A stretch of DNA of 64,000 nucleotides, from positions 310,001 through 374,000 of the forward strand of contig NZ_JAJERB010000001.1 in NCBI RefSeq assembly GCF_020685205.1. The letters run 5' to 3'. The position numbers were made by a program, and so were the translations under genes. Under the pieces are notes generated by a model that was not told where the DNA came from, ran no database searches, and saw only the letters and a program-made list of their open reading frames with translations. Shown here in pieces: positions 41,302 to 49,631 of the stretch. The stretch is from Hymenobacter translucens. Lineage in GTDB: Bacteria; Bacteroidota; Bacteroidia; Cytophagales; Hymenobacteraceae. Numbering within the stretch: position 1 is the first letter of the stretch; every line of letters starts with the position of its first letter.

Positions 41302-43573
41302 GCGGTTCGGTCACGGCCGGAGTTGGCTGGGGATACAGCGCCAGCAGCACTTTTTCAGGCGTCATCGGCGCATCGAAGCCCACCGGAGAGGTCGGGTTGA
41401 AGGCCTTGATGGCGTTGCGGAGCGCAAAGTAGGTGCCGATGCCGTACATCAGCGGGGGCTCTCCCACAGCCTTGGACCGGAAGATGGCCAAGTTGTCGGT
41501 ATCGGTTTGCAGGGGCTCGATGGCAATTTCGGCGGGCACCGAGTAGAGGTCGGGCACCTTGTAGGTCGACAGCGTATTGGAGCGCAGGCGGCCGGTTTTG
41601 TCGTAGAGCAGCTCCTCCATCGTCATCCAGCCAATGCCCTGCACGATGCCGCCCTCGATCTGCCCACGGTCCACGGCCGGGTTCATGCTCTGGCCGTAGT
41701 CGTGCACGGCCCGCACCGCGTCCACGGTATAGGTGCCGCGCAGGCAGTCGACCGTGACGGTGTTGATGGACGTGCCGTAGACGTGGTAGGCAAACGGGTG
41801 GCCCTTCTCGGTGCGCTTGTCGAAGTGCACGTCGGGCGTGGCGTAGTGGGCGTGCTCGGAGAGGCTGACCCGGCGCAGGAACGTGGCCGTGACGAGCTTC
41901 TTCCAGTCCAGCTCGGTAGGCTTGCCGTGCAGCAGCACCTGCTCGTTTTTCAGCTCGATGGCGTCAACCGTAGCGTTCAGCTCCAGGGCGGCTACCTCCC
42001 GTAGGCGGCCGGCAATGGCCTCGCAGGCCAGCTGCACGGCCTTGCCGTTGAGGTCGGCGGCGGCGCTGGCCGCGGTGGGCGAGGTATTAGCAATGCGGTT
42101 GGTGCTGGTGGTTTGCAGGCGCACCTTGTCGGGGCTGATGCTGAGCACCCGGGCCGCGACCTGCAGCATCTTCGTGTTGACTCCCTGCCCCATTTCCACG
42201 GCCCCGGTGCTGACCTTCACGCTGCCGTCGTAGTAGACGTGCACGAGGGCCCGGGCCTGGTTCATCGAGGTGTTAGTAAAGGAGATGCCGAAGCAGATGG
42301 GCATCAGCGCCAGTCCCTTTTTCACCATCGGGCTCTGCGCGTTAAAGGAAGCCACTTCCTTTTTCAGCGTTTCCAGGTTGTAAAGCTCCTCGGCGCGGGT
42401 CCAGCAGGCCCGAGCCTCGCTCACGGCCTTCTGTCCGTACGGAAACTCGTCCCCGGTTTTGTTGAGGTTCTTTTTCTGAATTACCTCCGCCTCCACGCCC
42501 AGCTGCTCGGCTGCCTGGTTGATGGCCGACTCCATCACAAACTTGGCCTGGGGTCCGCCAAAGCCGCGGAAGGCGGTGTTGGGCGGCAGGTGGGTGCGGC
42601 AGCTGTAGGCCGTGGCCCGCACGTTGGGCACGAAGTAGGTGCTGGTAGCATGAAATAGCGTGCGCTCCATAATGGCCGGCGAAAGGTCGGCGGCAGCCCC
42701 CGCGTTCTGGTAGTAGTCGGCTTCAAAGGCGACGAACTTCAGGTCCTTGTCCAGGCCCAGGCGGAAGTCGGTGGAGTACGGGTGGCGCTTGCCGGTCATG
42801 GCCATGTCCTCCATGCGGTGCAGCACGTACTTGACCGGCTTGCGCAGGATGTGGGCCGCCAAAGCCACCAGGGCCACCCAGGCATTGGCCTGGTCTTCCT
42901 TGCCGCCAAAGCCCCCGCCGAGGCGGATTACGTCGACTTCGAGCTGGTGCATCGGTACGCCCAGCACCCGGGAGGCAGCCCGCTGGCTGGCCGTGGGACT
43001 CTGAGTTGAGGAGTAGATCTTCAGCCCCTCGTTTTCCTCCGGAATGGCGTAGGCGGCCTGAGTTTCGATGTAGAGGTGCTCCTGCCCGTTCGAGTCGGCG
43101 CGGCCTTCTATGATGTGGGCGCACTGGCTCCAGGCCGCGTCGGGGTCGCCGAGGCGGAAGGTGCGCGGGGGCACAATCAGCTCGCCCTGGGCGTGGGCTT
43201 CACGCGGGTCGGTGATGACCGGCAGCGGGGTGATGTCAACCTTGATTTTACGAACCGCTGCGTGGGCCGCCGCCTCCGACGTAGCCACCACGAAGGCAAT
43301 GGGCATTCCGCAGAAATCCACCACGTGCTCGGCCAGCAGCGGCTCATCGGGAATGATGCCGCCAATCTGGTTTTCGCCGGTAATATCCTGGTAGGTGAAG
43401 ATGCGCACTACGCCCGGGTGGGCGGCGGCATCGGCCAGGTGCAGGTGCTCGATATGCCCGTGCGCTACCGGGGAGCCAAAAGCGGCTCCGAACAGCGTGC
43501 CGGCCACCAGCGGAATATCGTCGACGTAAATCGACCTGCCGGTAGTGTGATTGCCTGAGTCTATGTTTTTCAT
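41267..43573 (-). CDS. xdhB: Xanthine dehydrogenase, molybdopterin-binding subunit
   Basis: Catalytic subunit hydroxylating hypoxanthine and xanthine to urate. 768 residues. Seen: N-terminal domain (GRSIYVDDIPLVAGTLFGAAF), EDQANAWVALVAL with GGGFGGKE (Mo-cofactor binding), AFRGFGGPQAKFVMESAI with the active-site Arg, and the C-terminal EMGQGVNTKMLQVAA and KAVGEPPLMYGIGTYFALRNAI with the catalytic Glu. The domain layout equals the large subunit of two-subunit bacterial XDH. ATG at 43571-43573. Confidence 0.95.
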   Translation of the reverse strand: MKNIDSGNHTTGRSIYVDDIPLVAGTLFGAAFGSPVAHGHIEHLHLADAAAHPGVVRIFTYQDITGENQIGGIIPDEPLLAEHVVDFCGMPIAFVVATSEAAAHAAVRKIKVDITPLPVITDPREAHAQGELIVPPRTFRLGDPDAAWSQCAHIIEGRADSNGQEHLYIETQAAYAIPEENEGLKIYSSTQSPTASQRAASRVLGVPMHQLEVDVIRLGGGFGGKEDQANAWVALVALAAHILRKPVKYVLHRMEDMAMTGKRHPYSTDFRLGLDKDLKFVAFEADYYQNAGAAADLSPAIMERTLFHATSTYFVPNVRATAYSCRTHLPPNTAFRGFGGPQAKFVMESAINQAAEQLGVEAEVIQKKNLNKTGDEFPYGQKAVSEARACWTRAEELYNLETLKKEVASFNAQSPMVKKGLALMPICFGISFTNTSMNQARALVHVYYDGSVKVSTGAVEMGQGVNTKMLQVAARVLSISPDKVRLQTTSTNRIANTSPTAASAAADLNGKAVQLACEAIAGRLREVAALELNATVDAIELKNEQVLLHGKPTELDWKKLVTATFLRRVSLSEHAHYATPDVHFDKRTEKGHPFAYHVYGTSINTVTVDCLRGTYTVDAVRAVHDYGQSMNPAVDRGQIEGGIVQGIGWMTMEELLYDKTGRLRSNTLSTYKVPDLYSVPAEIAIEPLQTDTDNLAIFRSKAVGEPPLMYGIGTYFALRNAIKAFNPTSPVGFDAPMTPEKVLLALYPQPTPAVTEPHEPSLSRLATH

Positions 43574-43585
43574 GGGTGTTTTTTT

Positions 43586-43792
43586 GAGCTGTAAGCTTCA
43601 AGCGGCAAGCTTTTGTCGTCCTCTCATTCTTGACCTGTCGTCCTGAGCCCCGCGAAGGACCTTATCAGGTTTGAACGATTGACGTAACAACGAATCGTTG
43701 TTCAGTAATAAGGTTCCTCGGCTGGCGCTGGACGACAGATGAAGGACAACTGGAAGAAAAGCTTGCGGCTTGAAGCTTGAAGCCTACAGCTC
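43586..43792. repeat. Nested intergenic inverted repeat (AAGCTTCAAG outer, GTCGTCC..GAAGGACCTTAT inner)
   Basis: Outer arms: 43586-43614 (GAGCTGTAAGCTTCAAGCGG...) and 43757-43792, complementary except for one extra CTTCAAG unit in the right arm. Inner arms: 43636-43665 (TGTCGTCCTGAGC...GGACCTTAT) and about 43709-43739 (ATAAGGTTCC...GGACGACAG). The centre AACGAATCGTTGTT is again palindromic. Fills the xdhA-xdhB gap. Confidence 0.8.
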
Positions 43793-43793
43793 T

Positions 43794-45209
43794 TTAACTG
43801 ACCAGCTCCAGGGCGTTGAGGTGGGGAAACAGGGCGAGGAAATGGCCTTTCAGCAGCTGGCCCAGCAGCAGGCGCTTGTAGGTCTCGGTGCCGCGGGCGT
43901 CGCTGATGGGTGAAATTTCCGTCTGGGCCACGGCTACGGCCTGCTGAATAAGGGCTTCCGTCAACGGTTTGCCGACCACGAAGGCCGAGGTTTTGGGCAG
44001 GTACATCGGCACCGGCCCTACCCCGCCGGCCGAAAAGCTGGCGGCGGTAACCACGTGGCCGTCGGCCGCCAGCACGCAGGCGGAGTTCACGCTGGCAATG
44101 TCGAGGTGGGTGCGCTTGCTGACTTTCTCGAAGTTAAACCGGGTTGCCGGGGCGGGCAGCTCGAAGCTGATGCGGGCAATGGTTTCGTCGGCCGTCTTGG
44201 CCAGGGTCTTATAGCCCTGGTAAAGCTGCCGCAGGGGCAGCGTGCGGCTGCTCACGCCATCATTAAGGGTGAGTGTGGCGTCGAGGGCCAGGAAGATGAT
44301 GGTCAGGTCGCCGATGGGTGAGGCATTCACGAAGTTGCCGGCTACCGTGGCCATGTTTCGGATGGGCGTCGACGAGACCAGCTTCAGGAACGGGCGGAAC
44401 GCCGGGAAGTGGCTTTTGAACACGTCCGACTCGGCCATGTCGGTTACCGTGGCGGCCCCACCGATAACGCAGCGGGTGCCTTCCAGCGTGATGCCCTTCA
44501 GGCCGGTGTTGTTGAGCAGGAAGCGGTTGGCCGACTCCACCATTTCGGCGTGCTTCTGCACGTAGAGGTCGGTGCCCCCACCCACGGTCTGGATAGCCTG
44601 GGCCGCGGCCTGACCGTTGGAATGACCGTTCGGGGCGGGCAGGTTTTGCAGGCGGGCCTTGATGCCGGCGAAATACTCAGGCAGGATCTGCTGTTGGGCC
44701 ACAAACTCGGCCGGATCGGTGTCCTGACGGTCGGCCAGCAGGCCGGCCACGCGCAGAGCGGCCCGCTCGATGCTCTTGTAGCCGGTGCAGCGGCAGATGT
44801 TGCCGTCGATGGCGGCCAGGGCGTGCTGGGGCGTGGGCGCGTGGTGGCTCAGGCACAGCCCGGCCAGCGACATCACGAAGCCCGGCGTGCAGAACCCGCA
44901 CTGCGTAGCCGACTCGTCCACCATGGCCTGCTGAATCGGGTTCAGCCCTTCCTGGTTGATGCCTTCGATGGTGACCACGTGCTTGCCCTGCACGTTGGCC
45001 AGGGGCGTGAGGCAGGACGTAAACGAGCGGTAGCGGAGCTGATCCTGCTGGGGCTCGCCGATCAGGACGGTGCAGGCCCCGCAGTCGCCTTCGCGGCAGC
45101 CGATCTTGGTGCCCGTCAGGCGCTGGTCGTAGCGGATGTAGTCGAGCAACAGGGCGCCGGCCGGCAAATCAGTGCTTACTTCCCGGTTGTTGAGGATGAA
45201 TTGTATCAA
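43794..45209 (-). CDS. xdhA: Xanthine dehydrogenase small subunit (2Fe-2S / FAD)
   Basis: Electron-transfer subunit of xanthine dehydrogenase. 471 residues: plant-type [2Fe-2S] domain (GCREGDCGACTVLIGE with cluster Cys), second all-helical [2Fe-2S] domain (CGFCTPGFVMSL, CRCTGYKSIERA), FAD-binding domain (TVGGGTDLYVQKH, PIRNMATVAGNFVNASPIGD) and C-terminal CO-dehydrogenase-flavoprotein-like domain. The start is TTG at 45207-45209. Upstream end of the xdhA-xdhB-xdhC run; a 219 bp repeat-filled gap separates it from xdhB. Confidence 0.94.
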   Translation of the reverse strand: MIQFILNNREVSTDLPAGALLLDYIRYDQRLTGTKIGCREGDCGACTVLIGEPQQDQLRYRSFTSCLTPLANVQGKHVVTIEGINQEGLNPIQQAMVDESATQCGFCTPGFVMSLAGLCLSHHAPTPQHALAAIDGNICRCTGYKSIERAALRVAGLLADRQDTDPAEFVAQQQILPEYFAGIKARLQNLPAPNGHSNGQAAAQAIQTVGGGTDLYVQKHAEMVESANRFLLNNTGLKGITLEGTRCVIGGAATVTDMAESDVFKSHFPAFRPFLKLVSSTPIRNMATVAGNFVNASPIGDLTIIFLALDATLTLNDGVSSRTLPLRQLYQGYKTLAKTADETIARISFELPAPATRFNFEKVSKRTHLDIASVNSACVLAADGHVVTAASFSAGGVGPVPMYLPKTSAFVVGKPLTEALIQQAVAVAQTEISPISDARGTETYKRLLLGQLLKGHFLALFPHLNALELVS

Positions 45210-45405
45210 GGCAATAGTACTTCAGGTTATAGGCAAGATACTCATTTCGCTTCGTATATGCGGGATGCATTTACGCAGCTGGTTTCCCGAGCCGGCTTCG
45301 GGGTTGGGAAACAGGATTTTACAGGAAAGATCAACCTTAAAAAAATGCCTCTGGGAAAGAGTCCCCGGATGCGGCATAAAGCGGCAGATGCTGTTGAACA
45401 AGAAC

Positions 45406-45500
45406 GTCATTCCGAGCGCAGTCGAGGAATCTCGCTCGCTTCGTTGGATTCGTAATTCATCATCAGCACGCGAGCTGCTTCGCCTTTGGCTCTGCATGAC
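45406..45500. repeat. Intergenic inverted repeat (GTCATTCCGAGC / GCTCTGCATGAC)
   Basis: Left arm 45406-45438 begins GTCATTCCGAGCGCAGTCGA and ends CTCGCTCG; right arm 45471-45500 begins CGAGCTGCTTCG and ends GGCTCTGCATGAC. The arms pair imperfectly. The sequence belongs to the same general type as the inner elements at 38647 and 43636. Confidence 0.65.
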
Positions 45501-45522
45501 CGCCTTTTGATTTTGTACGCAC

Positions 45523-45554
45523 AAAAAAGCCCGGCCATGCGGGGCCGGGCTTTT
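45523..45554 (-). terminator. Terminator of the FAS1 lipoprotein gene
   Basis: Perfect 12 bp stem AAAAGCCCGGCC / GGCCGGGCTTTT, 6-base loop, T run on the minus strand, 21 bp after the stop codon. Confidence 0.88.
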
Positions 45555-45575
45555 CAAACCGAGTAAACAAAGCGC

Positions 45576-46208
45576 CTACTGGGCCGGCGCCGGGGGCAGC
45601 AATACCTGGTCGATGACGTGGGTAACGCCGTTGCTGGAAATCACGTCGGGAATCTGCACGGTGGCGTTGTTGACCATCACCTTGCCATCTTTTACCGACA
45701 CCTTGAGCTTTTCGCCCTGCACGGTGGTCAACTCCTGCCCGTCGCGCAGGTCGGCAGCCAGCAGTCGGCCGGGAATGACGTGGTAGGTGAGCACCCCTTT
45801 CAGCTTGTCCTTGCTTTCGGGCTTCATCAGGCCGGCCACTGCTCCCTTGGGCAGCTGATCGAAAGCGGCGTTGGTGGGGCCGAATACGGTATAGGGGCCT
45901 TCGCCACTGAGCGTTTCCACCAGGCCGGCCTGCTTGACGGCGGCTACCAGGGTGCTCACGCTCGGCGCGTTGCTGGCATTCGCCACAATGGTTTTGTCGC
46001 CAGTCATGGCGACGCCGTCTACCATCACGCCGTCGGGCTTCGCCATCCGGGCCGAGTCGATGGGCATGGCGGCCGAGTCCTGCACCGCCTTTATTTCGGC
46101 GGCCGTCTGGGTTTCGCTGCCCCGGTCGGAGCCGCAGCTGCTCAGGCCGGCGGCCAGCAGGCAGGTGGTCGAGAAAGCCAGGGCGGCGGTTCGGAAATTC
46201 TGCTTCAT
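45576..46208 (-). CDS. Fasciclin (FAS1) domain lipoprotein
   Basis: 210 residues. Lipoprotein signal (FSTTCLLAAGLSSCGSD; lipobox LSSC), a low-complexity linker, then one complete FAS1 domain: TIVANASNAPSVSTLVAAVK, AGLVETLSGEGPYTVFGPTNAAFDQLP (split motif), LKGVLTYHVIPGRLLAADL, LKVSVKDGKVMVNNATV and GVTHVIDQVLLPP with the terminal H2 box. FAS1 lipoproteins are surface-exposed adhesion-type proteins; the ligand is unknown. Monocistronic, with its own terminator. ATG at 46206-46208. Confidence 0.93.
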   Translation of the reverse strand: MKQNFRTAALAFSTTCLLAAGLSSCGSDRGSETQTAAEIKAVQDSAAMPIDSARMAKPDGVMVDGVAMTGDKTIVANASNAPSVSTLVAAVKQAGLVETLSGEGPYTVFGPTNAAFDQLPKGAVAGLMKPESKDKLKGVLTYHVIPGRLLAADLRDGQELTTVQGEKLKVSVKDGKVMVNNATVQIPDVISSNGVTHVIDQVLLPPAPAQ

Positions 46209-46341
46209 GCGAAAAGGGTTGGGTGTTGAAAGTGGGCGAAAAATACGGGCGCCGGCGTCATAACCAACGGCTTGGCCGGCGGCCGGGTTTGTTTACGAAC
46301 CTCAGGGACCGGCTGGATGTTTATGGCCCGGGCCGATTGGC

Positions 46342-46349
46342 TACCTTTG
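46342..46349 (+). promoter_or_regulatory. -7 promoter element for the cyclophilin gene
   Basis: TACCTTTG, exact consensus, 55 bp before the ATG at 46405. No clear -33 TTG. Confidence 0.4.
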
Positions 46350-46404
46350 GCCCGCCGCTTTGCCGGCATCGTGCCTTCATTTACTACCACTACCCACCCT
46401 TCCC

Positions 46405-46866
46405 ATGAAAACTGCCGAAATCCACACCACGCACGGCGTAATGAAAGTTGAGTTCTTTGAGCAGGACGCGCCCAACACCGTCAAGAATTTTACCGACCTG
46501 GCCAAGAAAGGCTTCTACGACGGCCTGAAGTTTCACCGCGTCATCCCGAACTTCGTGGTGCAGGGCGGCTGCCCCAACTCCCGCGACGGTGCCAAGGGCG
46601 CGCCCGGCACCGGCGGCCCCGGCTACAAGATTGACTGCGAGCTGAAAGGCGGCAACCAGTACCACGACCGCGGCGTGCTGAGCATGGCCCACGCCGGCCG
46701 CAACACCGGTGGCTCCCAGTTCTTTATCGTGCACAGCCGCCAGAACACCGCCCACCTCGACCGCAACCACACCGTGTTCGGCAAAGTGGTGGAGGGCCTC
46801 GATATTATCGACCAGATCCGGGCCAACGACGAGATTCAGAAGATTGTCGTGAGCGAAGAGGCGTAA
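46405..46866 (+). CDS. Peptidyl-prolyl cis-trans isomerase, cyclophilin type
   Basis: 153 residues from ATG 46405 (MKTAEIHTTHGVMKVEFF). Seen: catalytic Arg in GLKFHRVIPNFVVQGGCP, GGPGYKIDCEL, GVLSMAHAGRNTGGSQFFI and LDRNHTVFGKVVEGLDIID. No signal peptide, so cytoplasmic (PpiB-like). The in-frame upstream extension from 46360 falls in the promoter region and is not translated in my reading. Followed by a strong terminator. Confidence 0.95.
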   Translation: MKTAEIHTTHGVMKVEFFEQDAPNTVKNFTDLAKKGFYDGLKFHRVIPNFVVQGGCPNSRDGAKGAPGTGGPGYKIDCELKGGNQYHDRGVLSMAHAGRNTGGSQFFIVHSRQNTAHLDRNHTVFGKVVEGLDIIDQIRANDEIQKIVVSEEA

Positions 46867-46888
46867 GCCTGTTTCCTGCCAACCAATG

Positions 46889-46921
46889 AAAAGGCCTTCC
46901 TGGTAGCAGGAAGGCCTTTTT
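46889..46921 (+). terminator. Terminator after the cyclophilin gene
   Basis: Perfect 13 bp stem AAAAGGCCTTCCT / AGGAAGGCCTTTT with a 6-base loop and T run. It also faces the 3' end of the small gene on the other strand. Confidence 0.88.
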
Positions 46922-46954
46922 CTGTATACACCAGTAGCTTCCGGCAGCCGGGAG

Positions 46955-47152
46955 CTACTTCTGCTGAAAGATCCAGCGGATGCCCGCTTGCGCCGGCTTA
47001 TGATGCGGGCGGTGCAGCATGCGCTTGGTTTTGCTGCTGAACAAAAAGATGGGCCGCTTCGTGGGTACGGCGGCCGTAGCGCTCAGGCCGGCAGTCAGCA
47101 GCACCAGAAATAGCAGCAGGCAAGCAAATCGGGTGGTGACAAAAGCAGCCAT
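46955..47152 (-). CDS. Small secreted basic protein, copy A (65 aa)
   Basis: 65 residues from the ATG at 47150-47152: a signal peptide (TRFACLLLFLVLLTAGLSATAA) followed by a short, strongly basic mature part of ~38 residues (FLFSSKTKRMLHRPHHKPAQ...) ending WIFQQK. It is a paralogue of the 65-residue gene 255 bp upstream: both share the signal core, an HRP motif followed by Lys, and the C-terminal G-x-x/K-WIFQ-K ending. I do not recognise the family. A longer frame to 47203 has no signal peptide at its start and was rejected. Confidence 0.65.
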   Translation of the reverse strand: MAAFVTTRFACLLLFLVLLTAGLSATAAVPTKRPIFLFSSKTKRMLHRPHHKPAQAGIRWIFQQK

Positions 47153-47407
47153 AAGGCGTTGACAAGTAAGGGTTGTATGAAGACGAGGGATGCAAAGAAA
47201 CACTTCTACCCGGTGCGGGGCCCGGAATTTAGTTTAACCAGCCTGATTTCTCGGTCAAGGCCGCTATTTCCGCTTCCAATGTAGCGAATGACCTTCGTTC
47301 GCGACGGTGAACCCGGTAGCTTCGCCGGCAAGACTCCCGGTCGCAAAGGGCAGCCTTGCTGCTATACGTCAGGAACTAAGCCGCCGTGGCCCGAGGGACC
47401 GGACTGA

Positions 47408-47605
47408 CTACTTCTGGAAAATCCACTTGCAGCCGGGCTTGTAGCGTTTGTAGTTGGGACGGTGAATCGTACGGCCGGACTTTTTGCCTTTGCCGAAGAT
47501 CAGGTCCGTAGTGCTGGCTGCCGCGGCGGAAGCGCTCAGACCCGAACCAAGCAGGGCCAGAATCAGCAGGAACGAAGCGAAGCGGGCAGTAGCAGAAGCA
47601 GTCAT
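47408..47605 (-). CDS. Small secreted basic protein, copy B (65 aa)
   Basis: 65 residues: signal peptide (ARFASFLLILALLGSGLSASA), then a basic mature part (FGKGKKSGRTIHRPNYKRYK) ending KWIFQK. Same length and layout as copy A downstream, with identity concentrated in the signal peptide, the HRP-x-x-K motif and the WIFQ end. One Cys before WIFQK is not shared by copy A. Both genes have GCAAAG (CTTTGC on the coding strand) about 40-60 bp before the ATG (47192-47197 and 47662-47667), perhaps part of a promoter. Function unknown; export to the periplasm or outside is inferred. Confidence 0.68.
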   Translation of the reverse strand: MTASATARFASFLLILALLGSGLSASAAAASTTDLIFGKGKKSGRTIHRPNYKRYKPGCKWIFQK

Positions 47606-47924
47606 AGCAAAAAGGAAGGCTGGAAGCGTTGTTGATCAGTTGATTATCCCGGTTGGATGATGCAAAGCAACGGCAGCCTCCAAAGCCAAACCGGGATTTT
47701 GGGTGAGCCCTCTCGTTCGCTGTGCCAACGACCCGTTCTTCTTTCCGAATGAATTATACAACTGCCCCTACACACGGTCCAGCCCAGATTCCCAACCTGT
47801 TACCCTGGCCGCACAGCAAACGCCCCACCTACCTTGCGGTAAGCGGGGCGTTTTCGTATTTCGGTGTGTATGGCCTGGTAATCGTCCGGCTCACGCTCTT
47901 CCTAAGGAAAAAGCCGGGGTAAGC
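47606..47924. other. Intergenic region between small gene B and MoxR-like gene
   Basis: 319 bp. It contains the presumed promoter of small gene B (47606-47700) and a terminator-like hairpin at 47818-47853 (AAACGCCCC / GGGGCGTTT, ~18 bp between arms) beyond the MoxR-like stop. A 66-codon open frame at 47722-47922 has no codon bias or homology cue and spans the hairpin, so I do not call it. Confidence 0.5.
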
Positions 47925-49445
47925 TTACCGCCGCTTGCGCGGCTTGGTGTCCTCTTCCTCGTCGTCGTCCTCTCCGAAGCTGGGCATGGTGAACATTGAC
48001 GACAGCAGGTCCTTGAACTGGGAGCCGGCCGTGACGCGGTTGCGGGAAATCAGGCTGTATTCGGCCAGGCCGTGTAGCAGGAATTCCATCAGAAACCAGG
48101 TCTGCTCCTTGCTCTCATTGGGATGCAGCTCGGTTACGATGTCGCGCAGGCCGGGCACCTGATCCAGGGCTTTGTGGTAGTCCTTGTCCGAGGCATCGGA
48201 GAGCAGATCCACCGTATTGCCGCTGCCGAACCATTCCTGCACCGTCTTGTAGGGCGAAGGGCGGTTTTTAAGCTTCTTGGCCTTGTCGGGGTCGGGGAAA
48301 TACTTCAGAAACAGCGTGCGGATGGCCTTGCCCATCAGCTTCTCAGCGACGTGGCCGGCTCCCTCCTGCTCGCCCTCGTACACCAGCTCCACCTTGCCGG
48401 TGATGGCCGGCACGGCGGCAATAAAGTCGCCCACGCGCACGTAGGTCTGCTTTTCGCCGTTGATCAGGGCCCGCCGCTCGGCCGCGCTGATCAGGCTCTC
48501 GTAGGCGGCAATGGTAAGGCGGGCCGACACGCCGCTCTTGGCATCCACATACTCCGAAGCCCGGGCCTCCACGGCCACCTGCTCCACCAGGTCGTGCACG
48601 ATTTCGTTGCTGGTCACCAAGCCGTGCTGCGCTTCCTTGATGCGGGCTTCCTGCTTGGTGATGCGCTTGCCGATTTCGATGCTCTTGGGGTAGTGCGTGA
48701 TGATCTGGGAGTCGATGCGGTCCTTGAGCGGGGTCACGATGGAGCCGCGGTTGGTGTAGTCCTCGGGGTTGGCCGTGAATACGAACTGCAGATCCAGCGG
48801 CAGGCGCACCTTGAAGCCCCGGATCTGAATATCGCCTTCCTGCAGAATGTTGAACAGTGATACCTGGATGCGGGCCTGCAGGTCGGGCAGCTCGTTGATG
48901 ACAAAAATGCCGCGGTGGGCCCGCGGAATCAGGCCGAAGTGAATCACCCGCTCGTCGGAGTAGGGCAGCTTCAGGGTGGCCGCCTTGATCGGGTCGGCGT
49001 CGCCGATGAGGTCGGCTACGGTAACGTCGGGCGTGGCCAGCTTTTCGGTGTACCGCTCGTCGCGGGCCATCCACGCAACGGGCGTGTCGTCGCCTTTCTC
49101 CGCAATCAGGTTCTTGGCGAATACCGACAGCGGCTGCAGGGGATCGTCGTTGAGCTCTGATCCTTCCACCACCGGAATAAACGCGTCGAGCAAACCTACC
49201 AGCAGGCGGGCAATGCGGGTTTTGGCCTGGCCGCGGAGGCCCAGCAGGTTGATGTGGTGCCCGGCCAGGATAGCGCGCTGCAGGTCGGGAATAACGGTTT
49301 CCTCGTAGCCATAGATGCCCGGGAATACTTCTTCTTTGCTGCGCAGCTTGCGGATCAGGTTTTCGCGCAGCTCTTCTTTCACAGTGCGGGGCTGGTAGCC
49401 GCTGGCGCGCAGCTGGCCCAGCGTGCGGATAGATTCGTGATTCAT
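47925..49445 (-). CDS. MoxR-like AAA+ ATPase (magnesium chelatase I-like)
   Basis: 506 residues from the ATG at 49443-49445 (MNHESIRTLGQLRASGY). AAA+ core: P-loop LLGLRGQAKTRIARLL, arginine-finger/sensor region FVFTANPEDYTNRGSIVTPLKDRI, and a Walker B-position strand GIFVINELPDL, in which the usual Asp is Asn (N-E instead of D-E). A helical C-terminal part of ~200 residues and an acidic/basic tail follow. Such ATPases pair with VWA proteins as metal-insertion or protein-remodelling machines; a VWA gene lies 2 kb upstream on the same strand. Substrate unknown. Confidence 0.87.
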   Translation of the reverse strand: MNHESIRTLGQLRASGYQPRTVKEELRENLIRKLRSKEEVFPGIYGYEETVIPDLQRAILAGHHINLLGLRGQAKTRIARLLVGLLDAFIPVVEGSELNDDPLQPLSVFAKNLIAEKGDDTPVAWMARDERYTEKLATPDVTVADLIGDADPIKAATLKLPYSDERVIHFGLIPRAHRGIFVINELPDLQARIQVSLFNILQEGDIQIRGFKVRLPLDLQFVFTANPEDYTNRGSIVTPLKDRIDSQIITHYPKSIEIGKRITKQEARIKEAQHGLVTSNEIVHDLVEQVAVEARASEYVDAKSGVSARLTIAAYESLISAAERRALINGEKQTYVRVGDFIAAVPAITGKVELVYEGEQEGAGHVAEKLMGKAIRTLFLKYFPDPDKAKKLKNRPSPYKTVQEWFGSGNTVDLLSDASDKDYHKALDQVPGLRDIVTELHPNESKEQTWFLMEFLLHGLAEYSLISRNRVTAGSQFKDLLSSMFTMPSFGEDDDEEEDTKPRKRR

Positions 49446-49631
49446 GGATCGGGAGAGGTAAGGCCGAAAGCGGCGGTCTTCGTTAACAGGCAACGGGGCC
49501 CGGAGGTTCAGGCGGCCCAGCCCGGCTTAAGTACGAGTACGACTACCCATCACATGATCATGTGGTTTGGACGACCATTGGTTTTGAATAATATTGCGCT
49601 TATCCAACAATAATTTTAACTTTTCAAATCC

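Larger units (their letters stand above)
45210..45575. other. Intergenic region upstream of xdhA
   Basis: 366 bp with no convincing gene. It holds an A/T-rich presumed promoter area for xdhA (45210-45270), the repeat at 45406-45500 and the terminator at 45523-45554. Confidence 0.5.

Noticed and set aside
40966..42004. Plus-strand frames opposite xdhB/xdhC
   Set aside because: Shadows of strongly motif-bearing genes on the minus strand.
47722..47922. 66-codon plus-strand frame
   Set aside because: Spans a terminator-like hairpin, lacks codon bias and has no paralogue, unlike the two 65-residue genes nearby.
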